Positions 43,235-43,492 of a stretch of 43,492 nucleotides of DNA are shown piece by piece. Both the position numbers and the translations under genes were made by a program. A model generated the notes under the pieces. The model was not told where the DNA came from and ran no database searches. It saw nothing but the letters and a program-made list of their open reading frames with translations. Every line of letters starts with the position of its first letter. The stretch's first letter is position 1. This DNA comes from Comamonadaceae bacterium. GTDB lineage: Bacteria; Pseudomonadota; Gammaproteobacteria; Burkholderiales; Burkholderiaceae_C. The stretch covers positions 1-43,492 of the forward strand of contig JANXSU010000064.1 of assembly GCA_025356545.1 (NCBI GenBank). Direction: 5' to 3'.

Positions 43235-43492
43235 ATGAAACGTTCTTTGCAAAAGGGTTTTACCCTGATCGAATTGATGATCGTGGTTGCGATTATCGGT
43301 ATTTTGGCGGCTGTGGCTTTGCCTGCTTATCAAGACTACACGGCGCGCGCCAAGATGACTGAAGCGATCTTGGCGGCCTCGTCGTGCCGCACCAGCATTA
43401 CCGAAACTATTCAGTCGGCATCTTCGGGTGCAACGATTGCAGCGAACGCATGGGGCTGTGAGGTTTCTGCAGGATCGGGCACCAAGTATGTG
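43235..43492 (+). CDS. pilA: type IV pilin (major pilin type), 3' end beyond the window
   Basis: The first 86 residues are visible, with AGGAG before the ATG. The short basic leader MKRSLQKG is cut by the prepilin peptidase before [19 protein letters not shown], the standard type IVa pilin helix; the glycine at -1 and Glu5 (mature numbering) are present. [18 protein letters not shown] follows, as in betaproteobacterial PilA. A cysteine in SSCRTS is likely the first of the disulfide pair. It follows the GAF-ATPase by 176 bp and has its own sigma-54 promoter, so it is probably expressed separately at high level. Confidence 0.92.
   Translation, partial: MKRSLQKGFTLIELMIVVAIIGILAAVALPAYQDYTARAKMTEAILAASSCRTSITETIQSASSGATIAANAWGCEVSAGSGTKYV

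Overview
The window reads as chromosomal DNA of a betaproteobacterium, most likely a member of the Comamonadaceae (Rhodoferax/Polaromonas/Acidovorax-like). The reasons are the GC-rich codon use, the large family of Bug-type periplasmic receptors, the recA-recX and sucC-sucD blocks typical of Burkholderiales, a TctD/TctE-like two-component pair, and small dispersed palindromic repeats of the kind common in that family. This assignment is inference from gene content, since no rRNA or tRNA gene is visible.

Layout. Positions 1-2750 are a scarred accessory patch: the 3' end of a frameshifted Bug gene, two overlapping AT-richer genes of unknown function, and a tyrosine-recombinase pseudogene broken twice. 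Positions 2836-11323 are a plus-strand catabolic run: Bug receptor, TcuA-like flavoprotein, TcuB-like Fe-S/membrane protein, class II aldolase, Bug, amidohydrolase of the 2-pyrone-4,6-dicarboxylate hydrolase type, Bug, and a D-2-hydroxyacid dehydrogenase. Positions 11386-12900 are a gene graveyard (NERD helicase fragment, zeta-like toxin fragment with a small partner gene, DUF1016 fragment), followed by an intact AAA/DUF4143 ATPase. Positions 14197-17569 (minus) hold a zinc alcohol dehydrogenase, a Rieske oxygenase and a Bug gene. Divergent from them, 17660-21447 (plus) hold Bug, alpha/beta hydrolase, PEP-mutase/isocitrate-lyase family enzyme and Bug. Positions 21451-24689 hold small genes, a glutathione transferase, a YchJ-family protein and a LivK-like binding protein.

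From 24734 the content is housekeeping: topB (with a C-terminal lysine-rich tail and SWIB domain) divergent from a SET-domain protein, birA, a membrane-anchored protein, a histidine kinase/response regulator pair, a MarR regulator, recA (LexA box), recX, argC, sucC-sucD and a TerC-family membrane protein. The window ends with a compact plus-strand cluster: PP2C phosphatase, FHA protein, metallo-beta-lactamase-fold phosphodiesterase-like protein, GAF-domain PilB/GspE ATPase, and the start of a type IV pilin gene behind a sigma-54-type promoter.

How the genes may work together. The first 21 kb looks built for capture (six intact Bug receptors, no TctA/TctB membrane genes) and oxidation, hydrolysis or cleavage of organic acids; the actual substrates cannot be read from sequence. 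The last 5 kb looks like a phosphorylation- and possibly cyclic-nucleotide-tuned pilus assembly module. Four families of short dispersed repeats thread through the window. One ~60-bp family sits, in the same orientation, directly before the start codon of three unrelated genes; another is translated in frame inside an enzyme.
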